Below the pieces are notes generated by a model. That model was given only the letters and a program-made list of their open reading frames with translations, was not told the DNA's origin and did not search any database. This document shows positions 32,265 to 40,338 of a stretch of 64,000 nt of DNA, in pieces. The DNA lies in contig JAGAYH010000042.1 of assembly GCA_017940565.1 (NCBI GenBank), forward strand, positions 62,001 through 126,000, written 5' to 3'. Position 1 is the first letter of the stretch; the number at the start of each line of letters is the position of its first letter. A program made the position numbers and the translations under genes. This stretch comes from Bacteroidaceae bacterium. Its GTDB lineage: Bacteria > Bacteroidota > Bacteroidia > Bacteroidales > Bacteroidaceae.

Positions 32265-33794
32265 TTATATTTTATGGAGTTCGTCGACAAGGGGCTTGTC
32301 GTAACCGTAGATGTCGGGATAATAGGAGAGCGACGTGCCGCCGGGCGTGGGGTAGGCCGTATAGTAGATGATGCTGACGGGCACGTGGGGGCTGAGCATG
32401 CAGCTGTTGAGTGTAGCCAGGCGTTCTTCAGCCAGCAAGGTCTGTCCACGGTAACTCTGGGGAAGCAGTCCCACGGTGTGGCGCAGGCGGTCCATGTAGA
32501 TGCTGTCCTTGTCGGGCAATAGGATGGACGCCAGCTCCATAGGCCGCTCCACGCGGATGCAGCCGTGGCTCACGCAACGCCAGTTACGCTCGAAGGCGGC
32601 GCGGTTGTTGGTGTCGTGCAGGTAGATGGCGTGGCCGTTTGGGAAACGGAAGATCATGCGTCCCAGGGCATTGCCCTCGCCACGTTGTTGGCGTACGGTG
32701 TAGTTGCCGCTACCGAGCTGGTCGGAGGTGAGGCTGCCGGGATATACTGTGACGCCGCTTTTGCGGTCCACTATTTCGTAGCGGTGGTGGCTGAAGTAGT
32801 CGGCATCGCCGGCGTGGCGGGCCACTTCTTTCTTGATGATGCTCAGGGGAATGTTCCAATAGGGGTTCAGTTCGATATGGCTGAGACGGCCGGAGAGCAG
32901 AGGCGTCTTGTGGCTGGTGCTGCCGCAGCATATCTTCATGGTGGTGATATGGTCGCTGTCGTCGTAGGCCACCAGCTGCTGCGAGGGCAGGTTGATGATG
33001 ACGCGGCGTCCGTTCTCCGGCGGTTGCGGGGTGTGCCACCGGGCCCGCTCGAGGTTGGCTTCCAGGAGGGCACGCCGTTCGCGTGGCTCTTGCGTCAAGG
33101 CTTCGAGCAAGCGGGTGTAGAGCGGGTTGTCGGGCTGTGTTTCTTCGATAAATGGCGTCAGTCCGTGGCCGATGCTTTGGGTGGCGTGTTGGAAGAAGTC
33201 AGCATTGCAGTGCTGTGTGGGCATGTCGAAGAGTGTGTCGAAGCGCTTGCCCGTGGTGTCGCCTTCGGTGGGCGAGAGGTGGTTGAGGAATTGTCGGGGA
33301 CTGATGTAGCCGAAGCGCTGGCCGCTGACGTAGCGCAGATAGCCGCGTGTCAGATAGTATTCCAGTGTGGCCATGGTGCGGCTGACGGTGTGGGCGGCGT
33401 CAAAGTCGAGGGCGCGCAGCCGGCGCAGGTTTTCGCGGATTTGGGGCAGGTAAAACTTTCTTTCGGGCAGTCCCGTGCGCGCCACTTCCTCCACCCATTT
33501 CATCATGGTGTCGCTGCGCAAGTCGGTGCCGCCGCGGTCTATCCACAGGTAAGGCTGTCTGCGGGCATAATAGTCGTCGGTCAGCCGGTCGGCCTCGCAC
33601 AGGGTGCTCACCGTGGTGCGAAGGCTGTCAATAAAATGACGGATACGTGAATTGCTTATCACATATCCGTCATTGTGCCAATGTCTCAGGCTCTTGTATG
33701 ATAAATTTCTGTAAGGATGTTCAGCCGTATTGCTGTTGCAGGCGGCCACCAAGGTTACCAGAAGGATGAGGAGCGCTCCGGAAAGGTGCTTCAT
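32265..33794 (-). CDS. L,D-transpeptidase, YcbB-like lipoprotein
   Basis: A 509-residue lipoprotein (signal ending LVTLVAAC, Cys about residue 19). The large N-terminal scaffold (about 25-270) is like YcbB/LdtD. The YkuD catalytic domain (about 275-440) has HDTNNRAAF then SHGCIRVE, the Cys nucleophile site, with the conserved LNPYWNIP block. It cross-links peptidoglycan by 3-3 bonds or attaches proteins to it, in the periplasm. It is first before the sigma factor in the operon, so cell-wall remodelling and the sigma response are linked. It is preceded by a small secreted protein gene 24 bp upstream. Confidence 0.92.
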   Translation of the reverse strand: MKHLSGALLILLVTLVAACNSNTAEHPYRNLSYKSLRHWHNDGYVISNSRIRHFIDSLRTTVSTLCEADRLTDDYYARRQPYLWIDRGGTDLRSDTMMKWVEEVARTGLPERKFYLPQIRENLRRLRALDFDAAHTVSRTMATLEYYLTRGYLRYVSGQRFGYISPRQFLNHLSPTEGDTTGKRFDTLFDMPTQHCNADFFQHATQSIGHGLTPFIEETQPDNPLYTRLLEALTQEPRERRALLEANLERARWHTPQPPENGRRVIINLPSQQLVAYDDSDHITTMKICCGSTSHKTPLLSGRLSHIELNPYWNIPLSIIKKEVARHAGDADYFSHHRYEIVDRKSGVTVYPGSLTSDQLGSGNYTVRQQRGEGNALGRMIFRFPNGHAIYLHDTNNRAAFERNWRCVSHGCIRVERPMELASILLPDKDSIYMDRLRHTVGLLPQSYRGQTLLAEERLATLNSCMLSPHVPVSIIYYTAYPTPGGTSLSYYPDIYGYDKPLVDELHKI

Positions 33795-33818
33795 GGCGCT
33801 TCTGATGCTTACGGGGCC

Positions 33819-34139
33819 TTAACGCAGGGAAATCTTGCGGGCTACTTTGCCAACTTTGATGATATATACGCCTTTGGGCTGTGAGAGCGCAATGGTCTTG
33901 TCCTCACCGTCGATGCGGTAGGTGGCCACACATTCGCCCGTCACGCTGTAAACGTACATCGTCTGCTTGGCGGCACCCGTGACGCGCACGTTGCTGCCGT
34001 TGACATAAATCCTCACTTCCTGCGTCTCCACCTGCTCCAACTGGTTTTCCGACAAGCTCCACACGCTTTCGGCGCGCAGGGGGGCTGCCACGAGCACCAA
34101 GGCCAGAGAGGCGAGTACGATGTGCTTAGTTACTTTCAT
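33819..34139 (-). CDS. Small exported protein resembling a lone type IX sorting domain
   Basis: A 106-residue protein with a signal peptide (about 1-23, PLRA-ES). Almost all of the mature part looks like a type IX secretion C-terminal domain: VYSVTGECVATYRIDG then IALSQPKGVYIIKVGKVARK, strands ending in the GVYII and lysine-rich motif of type A domains. It lacks any other domain, so it may be a remnant, a small surface protein or a decoy. It precedes the L,D-transpeptidase by 24 bp and is driven by its own -7 element, so it probably begins the operon. The similarity is by pattern only. Confidence 0.7.
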   Translation of the reverse strand: MKVTKHIVLASLALVLVAAPLRAESVWSLSENQLEQVETQEVRIYVNGSNVRVTGAAKQTMYVYSVTGECVATYRIDGEDKTIALSQPKGVYIIKVGKVARKISLR

Positions 34140-34159
34140 TGCAGTTTATTCTTTGGGTA

Positions 34160-34167
34160 CAAAAGTA
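34160..34167 (-). promoter_or_regulatory. -7 element of the envelope operon
   Basis: Minus-strand TACTTTTG, 20 bp before the ATG at 34139; may drive the whole 34139 to 30723 operon. Confidence 0.65.
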
Positions 34168-34226
34168 GGGAGTTTTTCTATTACCAGCAAATTTTTCGAT
34201 GAGAAAATGCAATATTTTTTCTTTTT

Positions 34227-34679
34227 TTACGTATTGTCCCGTTCTGAACCTATAAATAAATAGGTATAAACGTTCGTTTCTTTCGGTTGGAAGCCCAGGG
34301 CGCGGTAAAGGGCGTTGGCTTCGCTCCGCGAGGGGCGCGAAGTGAGCATGAGGGTGCCCCGGCCGGCTTGGCGGGCGTAGGCCATGGCGTGCTCCAGCAG
34401 CAGCCAGCCCAGTCCGCGGCCCCGCCAGGCTCTGTCCACCACCACGTCTTCCACCCACCACTTGCGCCCCGTGGGACAGCGATAGCTGGTCAGGGTCAGC
34501 ATGCCGGCGACATTGCCGTCTGCGACGAGCAGGAACAGGCAGGAATGGTCTGCTATGGCTTGCAATTCTTCCAGTGTGAGCGGTTGGGCGTGCGTGCTCA
34601 ACTGCGGCAGCAGCCGGTTGACGGCCGAGAGGCTGTCGGGTGTGGCTTCTGTGAGTCGGGTAATTTGCGGTTCGGTCAT
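34227..34679 (-). CDS. GNAT family N-acetyltransferase
   Basis: A 150-residue GNAT-fold acetyltransferase. Motif A is VEDVVVDRAWRGRGLGWLLL (about 75-94), holding the RxxGxG acetyl-CoA loop, and a C-terminal ANALYRALGFQPKE is the usual motif B end. It would acetylate an amine in the cytoplasm; the substrate (antibiotic, metabolite or protein) is unknown. Its start overlaps the DnaQ-like gene stop by 4 bp, so they form a two-gene operon. The last residues are AT-rich in sequence but intact. Confidence 0.85.
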   Translation of the reverse strand: MTEPQITRLTEATPDSLSAVNRLLPQLSTHAQPLTLEELQAIADHSCLFLLVADGNVAGMLTLTSYRCPTGRKWWVEDVVVDRAWRGRGLGWLLLEHAMAYARQAGRGTLMLTSRPSRSEANALYRALGFQPKETNVYTYLFIGSERDNT

Positions 34680-35182
34680 AAGTCAAAATATGGTTCCAGG
34701 TATAAGGCAATGGCCGCACAGGCTTCGGCGTCGGCCAGGGCGTGGTGATGGCGGGTCAGGTCGTAGCCGCAGGCCGCGGCCACGGTGTGCAGCTGATGGT
34801 TGGGCAGACTGCGGCCGAAGGCCCGGCGCGAGGCCCGCAACGTGTCGTGGAAACGGTAGCCGGGCCACGCCATGCCGTAGGTGTCGAAGGCCGCCCGCAG
34901 GCAACCCTCGTCGAAACGGGCGTTGTGGGCCATGAGCGGCAGCCCTTCGATGCGCGGCGCCACACCGGCCCATGCGTCGCTGAAACAAGGGGCGTTGCAG
35001 GTGTCCTCGAACGTCAGTCCGTGTACACGGGTGCACCAGTAGGAGTAGTACTCGGGTTCGGGGCACACCAGTGTGTAGATGCGGTCGGCCACCCGGCTGT
35101 CGCGCACCACCACCGCCCCGATGCTGCAGATGCTGCTCGGAGCGCCGTTGGCCGTTTCAAAGTCGATAGCGCAAAAGTCCAT
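34676..35182 (-). CDS. DnaQ-like 3'-5' exonuclease
   Basis: A 168-residue DEDDh exonuclease of the DNA polymerase III epsilon type. ExoI is DFETANG (Asp and Glu, about 6-12), ExoII is HNARFDEGCL (Asp, about 85-94), and ExoIII is HHALADAEACA (His and Asp, about 144-154). It is short and stands alone, without a polymerase or helicase domain, so it is more likely a repair or RNA-trimming nuclease than a polymerase subunit. It has a -7 element and leads the two-gene operon with the GNAT gene. Substrate preference is unknown. Confidence 0.9.
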   Translation of the reverse strand: MDFCAIDFETANGAPSSICSIGAVVVRDSRVADRIYTLVCPEPEYYSYWCTRVHGLTFEDTCNAPCFSDAWAGVAPRIEGLPLMAHNARFDEGCLRAAFDTYGMAWPGYRFHDTLRASRRAFGRSLPNHQLHTVAAACGYDLTRHHHALADAEACAAIALYLEPYFDL

Positions 35183-35205
35183 GGTTGCGGGGTGTAAACG
35201 TCGTG

Positions 35206-35213
35206 CAAAGTTA
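35206..35213 (-). promoter_or_regulatory. -7 element of the DnaQ-like gene
   Basis: Minus-strand TAACTTTG, 24 bp before the ATG at 35182. Confidence 0.65.
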
Positions 35214-35281
35214 CGGTTTTATTTCCATTTTGCGCCCGATGATGGCTAAATACTGCCGCTCCGCTCTCTATTGTTCCCATA

Positions 35282-35323
35282 GCGCCGCCTGAAACGGCTA
35301 TACCGCCGCCTAAAATCCGAATA
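35282..35323 (+). repeat. 21-bp array, family D, two units
   Basis: Units 35282-35302 and 35303-35323 start GCGCCGCC and CCGCCGCC; they precede a family C array exactly as at 18112-18295. Confidence 0.75.
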
Positions 35324-35402
35324 AAGCTTTTATTCGGAGAAATAAAACTTATATTTACACAAATAAAGCCTTTATTTGTACAAATAAAAGCTTTATTTTC
35401 AT
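35319..35402 (+). repeat. 21-bp tandem array, family C, four units
   Basis: Units at 35319, 35340, 35361 and 35382, AAATAAAGCTTTTATTT-like near-palindromes. Closely similar, unit by unit, to 18212-18295. Between the DnaQ-like and GT2 genes; no gene is supported in 35214-35479. Confidence 0.9.
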
Positions 35403-35479
35403 TTTAAGCGTCGCTTTTTGGCTCATGCACGCCGTCTTCTTGCTTTTGGGCGGCGCGAGGGAGATTTTGTAGGGCGGTT

Positions 35480-36394
35480 TTATGCCCGCTCCGGCTGCTC
35501 TGGCTTTTGCCAAGTGGTGTGACGGAGGGAGCGGCTGAGGGCTTCGCCGCGGCAGAGGATGGGCAGGAGGTACCAGTGGTGGGGACGAAAGAGGTGTTCC
35601 AACAGCAGCAGGCTTTGGTAGGCGAGGGCGTGGAGGCAGGTGTGGTGTTTTCGGTAGACGTAGATTTGTGAGATGAGGAGTTCGCGACGGATGTTGCGAT
35701 GGGTTTGTGTCTTGTCTATGGTAGCTCCGTGGCAGTGGAGGAAGGTGGCTTGTGGATAGACGGTGCAGGTGAATCCCTTGCGGCGGAGGCGCATGCCAAG
35801 GTCGTATTCTTCGTAAAAAAGGAAAATGTTGGTGTCGAATCCGCCGATGGCCCAGAAGGTTTTGGAGGGGAAGAGCATGAAACTGCCGTTGATTTGGGGT
35901 ACGTTGAAGGGTGTCTCGGGCATGTTGTCGCGCGAGGGATACTGGTGCGGGCATAGCTTTTCAAAGAGGCGGTAGCCGAATATTCTGTGGCGTATGGCAG
36001 GGTTATGGCGGAAGGAGCGTGCCGGTTTGCCGTCGGGTCGGGTCTGTCGTGGGGTGATGCAGCCTGTCCTGGGGTGGCTGGTGAGGTATGTGGTGAGCGG
36101 GGTAATGCAGTCGTTGGTCAGTTCGACGTCGCTGTTGAGGAAACAGAGGTATTGGCCTTTGGCGAGGTGGGCTCCGAGTTGGTTTCCAAGTCCGAAACCG
36201 CCGTTGATGTGGCAGTGGACGATGCGGCAGTCTGCTGCGGCGAGTTTGTCAAGTTGTAGTGCGTTGCCCGTTTGTCCGCCGTTGTCGACGATGATGATTT
36301 CATAGTGGGATGAGGGTACGTGCTGGCGGATGGACTGGACGCAGCGGGCGGTGAGCTGGCTGCTGTTGTAGTCGAGAATGACAAATGATACCAT
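35480..36394 (-). CDS. Family 2 glycosyltransferase, rhamnosyltransferase-like
   Basis: A 304-residue GT-A fold enzyme. Seen: FVILDYNSSQLTARCVQSI (residues ~4-22), IIVDNGGQTGNA (about 34-45), CFLNSDVEL with the metal-binding Asp (about 84-92), and FDTNIFLFYEEYDLGMRLRRKG, the ED-type catalytic block (about 188-209). The shape matches rhamnosyl- and related transferases of surface glycans. It lies 40 bp downstream of RNase Z on the same strand and so may share its message; it is far from the sugar operon. Its 3' side is bounded by the family C/D array. Donor is unknown. Confidence 0.9.
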   Translation of the reverse strand: MVSFVILDYNSSQLTARCVQSIRQHVPSSHYEIIIVDNGGQTGNALQLDKLAAADCRIVHCHINGGFGLGNQLGAHLAKGQYLCFLNSDVELTNDCITPLTTYLTSHPRTGCITPRQTRPDGKPARSFRHNPAIRHRIFGYRLFEKLCPHQYPSRDNMPETPFNVPQINGSFMLFPSKTFWAIGGFDTNIFLFYEEYDLGMRLRRKGFTCTVYPQATFLHCHGATIDKTQTHRNIRRELLISQIYVYRKHHTCLHALAYQSLLLLEHLFRPHHWYLLPILCRGEALSRSLRHTTWQKPEQPERA

Positions 36395-36433
36395 AGTATT
36401 GTTTATCAGGAAGTGGATGGATGTTATGAATAT

Positions 36434-37348
36434 TTATAATGAAATTTTCATGCCCTCGTTGGCGCTGATGGTGTTTGGGAACACCTCGCGTGCCTGCTGG
36501 AGGAGGACGGTCTCGTCGGGATAGTGGGCGGAGTAGTGGCCGATGAGGAGTTGGCCGGCATGGCATTCGCTGGCGAGCCGGGCGGCTTGGCGGGCGGTGC
36601 TGTGGCGGTATTTCTCGGCGCGGTCCTGACGGTCGTCGCCGTAGGTGGCCTCGTGGTAGAGCAGGGTGACGCCTTCGAGCAGGGGGATGAGGTCGGGCTT
36701 GTAAGCGGTGTCGGAACAGTAGGCGTAGCTGCGCGGGACTGCGGCGGGGCGTGTGAGCCGGCTGTTGGGGATGACGGTGCCGTCGGGCAGAGTCCAGTCG
36801 GCGCCGTTTTTGATGTTGTTGAGCTGGCTGACGGGTATGCCGTAGTAGTCGGTGACGTCGCGGCGGATGTGTGGCAGGGTGGGTTTTTCCTTGAAGAGAA
36901 ATCCGCAGCATGGCATGCGGTGGTCAAGGGGCAGGGTGTGGATGCTGACGGAGCGGTCGTCGTAGATGCAGTCGTGGCGGGTGGTGTCGACGGGGTGGAA
37001 GACGACGCGGTATTCGAGTCCTTGGCAGAAGATGTCGAGTTGCCGGTGGAAGAGGTCGTCGTAGTCGGCGGGGGCATAGACGTGGAGGTCGGCGGTGCGG
37101 CCGAGCAGCCCGAAGGAAGAAATCAGTCCGATGAGTCCCAGGCAGTGGTCGCCGTGGAGGTGGGAGATGAAGATGTTGCGCAGGTTCATGAAGCGCAGGT
37201 GGTGGTAGCGCATCTGCAGTTGCGTGCCTTCACCGCAATCGACGAGTGAGAGCTTGTCCCGCACGTTGACGATTTGGGCCGAAGGGTTGTGGCGTGTGGT
37301 GGGCACGGCGCAACCGCATCCGAGGATGTGTATTTCGAACTTTTCCAT
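36434..37348 (-). CDS. rnz: Ribonuclease Z
   Basis: Zinc-dependent endonuclease that trims the 3' ends of tRNA precursors. 304 residues, normal length. Seen: ILGCGCAVPTTRHNPSAQ (about 8-25), the metal motif SHLHGDH (H63, H65, D67, H68), the exosite region in between, LDHRMPCCGF, YCSDTAY, and the C-terminal HYSAHY His. The gene follows the S1 terminator and starts at the ATG at 37348. It should act on tRNAs lacking an encoded CCA. A GT2 gene follows it by 40 bp. Identification is secure. Confidence 0.95.
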   Translation of the reverse strand: MEKFEIHILGCGCAVPTTRHNPSAQIVNVRDKLSLVDCGEGTQLQMRYHHLRFMNLRNIFISHLHGDHCLGLIGLISSFGLLGRTADLHVYAPADYDDLFHRQLDIFCQGLEYRVVFHPVDTTRHDCIYDDRSVSIHTLPLDHRMPCCGFLFKEKPTLPHIRRDVTDYYGIPVSQLNNIKNGADWTLPDGTVIPNSRLTRPAAVPRSYAYCSDTAYKPDLIPLLEGVTLLYHEATYGDDRQDRAEKYRHSTARQAARLASECHAGQLLIGHYSAHYPDETVLLQQAREVFPNTISANEGMKISL

Positions 37349-37365
37349 ACCTTATTATAATATAG

Positions 37366-37407
37366 AAGAACGGGCCGGGTCTTCATGTGCGGGACCCGAC
37401 CCGTTCT
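37366..37407 (-). terminator. Terminator after rpsA
   Basis: GAACGGG and GGGTC (from 37368) pair with GACCC and CCCGTTC (to 37406) around an internal GG/GA mismatch; lies between the rpsA stop and the rnz start. Confidence 0.75.
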
Positions 37408-37438
37408 ATGGTTGTTGGCTTTCGCCAGGCATGATTGG

Positions 37439-39427
37439 TTATTCGGCAGCGGGAGTCTCCGTTGTCTCGGCAGCAGGTGCTTCAGGAGCAGCGGGTGCTT
37501 CTTCAACGGCAGGTGCCTCGGCTGCGGGCTCTTCAGTTGCGGGAGCTTCGGCTACGGGAGCCTCTTCAACGGCAGGAGCTTCTTTTTTCTTGGCAGCGGC
37601 CTTTTTGGTGGTCTTTTTGGCAGCCTTCTTGGGCTCTTCGGCAGCGTCTTCCATCTGGGCTTTCAGCTTGGCCAGTGCGTCGAGGTCACCGAGAGAGGTC
37701 GTGGCGGCCTGGTTCTGGATGGCGGGGATTTCGCTGGCGGGTTGTTGCTGCTTCTTGGGAGCGGCTTCCTTGGCGGCCTTGCGCTCGGCACGCTGTTCGT
37801 CTTCGAAGGTGCGGCTGTGCGAAAGGATGATGCGGCGGGTTACCTTATTAAACTCAAGAACCTTGAAGGGCAGCTTTTCGTTGAGCTGGGCCTTGGTTTT
37901 GTCTTCCTTGATGAGGTGCTTCGGGGTAGCGAAGCCGTCAATGCCGTATTCGAGCTGGATGACGTCGCCGTTCTCATGCTCTTCGATGATGGTGCCTTCG
38001 TGGATGGAACCAACGGTGAATACGGTTTCAAATACGTCCCAAGGATTCTCTTCGGTCTGCTTGTGGCCGAGGCTGAGGCGGCGGTTGTCCTTGTCGATTT
38101 CGAGGACTACGACGTCGATGTCAGCGCCAATCTGGGTTACCTCGGAGGGGTGCTTCACTTTCTTGGTCCAGCTGAGGTCGCTGATGTGGATGAGGCCGTC
38201 AACGCCTTCTTCCAGTTCAACGAATACGCCGAAGTTGGTGAAGTTGCGTACCTTGGCGGTGTGCTTGCTGCCTACGGGGTAGTTGGTTTCGATGTTCTGC
38301 CAGGGATCTTCCTTGAGCTGCTTGATGCCGAGCGACATCTTGCGTTCTTCACGGTCGAGTGTGAGCACCACGGCTTCCACTTCGTCGCCTACCTTGAGGA
38401 AATCCTGAGCGCTGCGCAGGTGGCTGCTCCAGCTCATTTCGCTGACGTGGATGAGGCCTTCTACGCCCGGAGCCACTTCAACGAATGCGCCGTAGTCGGT
38501 CATTACGACTACCTTGCCCTTAATCTTGTCGCCCACCTTGATGTTCTCGTCGAGAGCTTCCCAAGGATGCGGGGTGAGCTGCTTCAGACCGAGGGCGATG
38601 CGCTTCTTTTCGTCGTCAAAGTCGAGGATAACCACGTTGAGTTTCTGGTCGAGCTCGACGATTTCTTTCGGATCGTTCACGCGGCCCCAGCTGAGGTCGG
38701 TGATGTGGATGAGACCGTCCACACCGCCCAGGTCGATGAATACGCCGTAGGTGGTGATGTTCTTGACGGTGCCTTCGAGCACTTGTCCCTTCTCGAGCTT
38801 GCCGATGATTTCCTTCTTCTGGGCTTCGAGCTCGGCTTCGATGAGGGCCTTGTGGCTAACGACCACGTTCTTGTATTCCTGGTTGATTTTGATGACCTGG
38901 AACTCCATCGTCTTGCCTACGAAGATGTCGTAGTCGCGGATGGGCTTCACGTCGATCTGGCTGCCCGGCAGGAAGGCTTCGATGCCGAATACGTCGACAA
39001 TCATGCCGCCCTTAGTGCGGTACTTGATGAAGCCTTTGACGATTTCTTTCGTCTCAAGGGCGTTATTGATGCGGTCCCAACCCTGCTTGGCGCGGGCTTT
39101 CTTGTGCGACAGCAGGAGCTGGCCTTTCTTGTCTTCTTCTTTTTCGATGTAAACTTCCACCTTGTCGCCTACGGCGAGTTCGGGGTTGTAGCGGAATTCG
39201 CTTGAGCTGATTACACCGTCGCTCTTGTAGCCTATGTCAACGAGTACTTCGCGCTTGTTGATGGCGATGACTGTGCCTTCCACCACTTCGTGTTCCTGCA
39301 CTTGGTTGAGGGTTTCGCCATAGGCTTTGTCGGTCTCTTCTTTCTGCTGACCGGTTTCTACAGTGCCCTGTTCAAAGGCTTCCCAATCGAAGTCTTCCAG
39401 AGGCATTACATTTTTCAAATCATTCAT
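37439..39427 (-). CDS. rpsA: 30S ribosomal protein S1
   Basis: A 662-residue S1 with six S1 RNA-binding domains, helping the ribosome bind mRNA, which matters in a phylum with weak Shine-Dalgarno sites. Repeats are seen from GTVIAINKREVLVDIGYKSDG (about 52) through VVMTDYGAFVEVAPGVEGLIH and NFTNFGVFVELEEGVDGLIH to a last, less conserved domain near 490-545. The tail of about 110 residues is low-complexity: KKAAKKTTKKAAAKKKEAP then EEAPVAEAPATEEP repeats, first basic and then acidic, longer than in many S1 proteins. Start at 39427 follows an upstream -7 element. Terminator at 37366 ends the message. Confidence 0.97.
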   Translation of the reverse strand: MNDLKNVMPLEDFDWEAFEQGTVETGQQKEETDKAYGETLNQVQEHEVVEGTVIAINKREVLVDIGYKSDGVISSSEFRYNPELAVGDKVEVYIEKEEDKKGQLLLSHKKARAKQGWDRINNALETKEIVKGFIKYRTKGGMIVDVFGIEAFLPGSQIDVKPIRDYDIFVGKTMEFQVIKINQEYKNVVVSHKALIEAELEAQKKEIIGKLEKGQVLEGTVKNITTYGVFIDLGGVDGLIHITDLSWGRVNDPKEIVELDQKLNVVILDFDDEKKRIALGLKQLTPHPWEALDENIKVGDKIKGKVVVMTDYGAFVEVAPGVEGLIHVSEMSWSSHLRSAQDFLKVGDEVEAVVLTLDREERKMSLGIKQLKEDPWQNIETNYPVGSKHTAKVRNFTNFGVFVELEEGVDGLIHISDLSWTKKVKHPSEVTQIGADIDVVVLEIDKDNRRLSLGHKQTEENPWDVFETVFTVGSIHEGTIIEEHENGDVIQLEYGIDGFATPKHLIKEDKTKAQLNEKLPFKVLEFNKVTRRIILSHSRTFEDEQRAERKAAKEAAPKKQQQPASEIPAIQNQAATTSLGDLDALAKLKAQMEDAAEEPKKAAKKTTKKAAAKKKEAPAVEEAPVAEAPATEEPAAEAPAVEEAPAAPEAPAAETTETPAAE

Positions 39428-39492
39428 GACTTGTTGTTAAATGGTTACTTTAAAGGGTTAGACAATATGTCCCGAAGGACGTTAATCGGCCG

Positions 39493-39500
39493 CAAAATTA
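39493..39500 (-). promoter_or_regulatory. -7 element of rpsA
   Basis: Minus-strand TAATTTTG, leaving a leader of roughly 60 nt; divergent from the lipoprotein promoter at 39575. Confidence 0.6.
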
Positions 39501-39574
39501 CAACTATTATTTGATATAACGTGCAGTATTTGCATCTTTTTCGTCCGAAAAACGCGTGTTTCTGCGAAAATGCG

Positions 39575-39582
39575 TAATTTTG
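39575..39582 (+). promoter_or_regulatory. -7 element of lipoprotein gene
   Basis: TAATTTTG, 23 bp before the ATG at 39606; it lies within the upstream-extended frame, which rules that extension out. Confidence 0.65.
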
Positions 39583-39605
39583 CGGCAGAAATAAACCTGT
39601 TTGAC

Positions 39606-40109
39606 ATGTTGAAGACCCGTATTTTCCCGCTTATCGCGCTGGTTTCCATTTTTCTGTTGGGTGCCTGCGAGCACAAGGCCACCCCTGCCGTTGAAGACCT
39701 TCCCGCCGACACGGCCGACACCGTCGCATTGGACACGCTGCCGGCCGACCGTGCCTTCTACGGCCAGGCCGGTGATTTCGGCATGAGCACCTTCGTGCTT
39801 ATCAGCGACCACGGCGACACGGTCGAGGTGACGCGCACGGCCGACGACGGCACCGAGGGCATCATCTACGGCGACGCACAGCCCGGCGACCGCTATTACC
39901 TGCTCACTACACCCGACAGCCAGACGCTCGTCACGGCTATCAACCTGACGCTTCTCAACCGTTACCTCAGTGACTACAACATCGTCAACGGCCGGCTGGT
40001 GCTCCGCCCGGAAAGCGGCAGCGACACGGTGACCATCGACGATCTGGACGAGGAGCAGCTCATTTACCATGACGCCCGTGGCAAGCGGACCGTTCAGGTG
40101 CTCGATTGA
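39606..40109 (+). CDS. Small lipoprotein
   Basis: A 167-residue lipoprotein. The signal MLKTRIFPLIALVSIFLLGAC ends in a lipobox LGAC, with Cys about residue 21. The mature part starts with a Glu/Asp/Ala/Thr-rich low-complexity linker to about residue 50, then FYGQAGDFGMSTFVLISD and further strands (LTLLNRYLSDYNIVNG), an all-beta domain. I do not recognise the family. Divergent from rpsA; no operon partner. A hairpin at 40128 follows its stop. Probably an outer-membrane-anchored periplasmic or surface protein. Confidence 0.75.
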   Translation: MLKTRIFPLIALVSIFLLGACEHKATPAVEDLPADTADTVALDTLPADRAFYGQAGDFGMSTFVLISDHGDTVEVTRTADDGTEGIIYGDAQPGDRYYLLTTPDSQTLVTAINLTLLNRYLSDYNIVNGRLVLRPESGSDTVTIDDLDEEQLIYHDARGKRTVQVLD

Positions 40110-40127
40110 GCGGCTGCCAAAGACAGC

Positions 40128-40159
40128 CAAGGGCCTTCCGCCGGCGCGGGAGGCCCTTG
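40128..40159 (+). terminator. Possible intrinsic terminator
   Basis: CAAGGGCCT (40128-40136) pairs with AGGCCCTTG (40151-40159), followed by TTGCTTTC. Confidence 0.6.
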
Positions 40160-40189
40160 TTGCTTTCCGGAGGTGAGGCGAGCGACACG

Positions 40190-40250
40190 AAAACGGATTT
40201 GGGCGCGACGAAAACGGACATAGTGCCGACTGACTCCGTTTTCGTCTTCA
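40190..40250 (+). repeat. 21-bp array, family A, two direct units plus one inverted
   Basis: Units 40190-40210 (AAAACGGATTTGG) and 40211-40231 (AAAACGGACATAG), then GACTCCGTTTTCGTC in the opposite direction from 40232. Lies upstream of the GT2-DUF4922 gene. Confidence 0.85.
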
Positions 40251-40311
40251 CAAAACGGGGGCGGAATGCAACGAAGCGGCCTCCGTTCTTTCCTATTTCG
40301 GATTTTTGGCG

Positions 40312-40319
40312 TAAATTTG
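40312..40319 (+). promoter_or_regulatory. -7 element of the peptidoglycan-salvage operon
   Basis: TAAATTTG, 19 bp before the ATG at 40339. Confidence 0.65.
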
Positions 40320-40338
40320 TGGCAAATTAGTAATCAGT

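Noticed and set aside
37385..39205. 606-codon open frame antisense to rpsA
   Set aside because: Shadow of six S1 repeats; composition is unlike a real protein.
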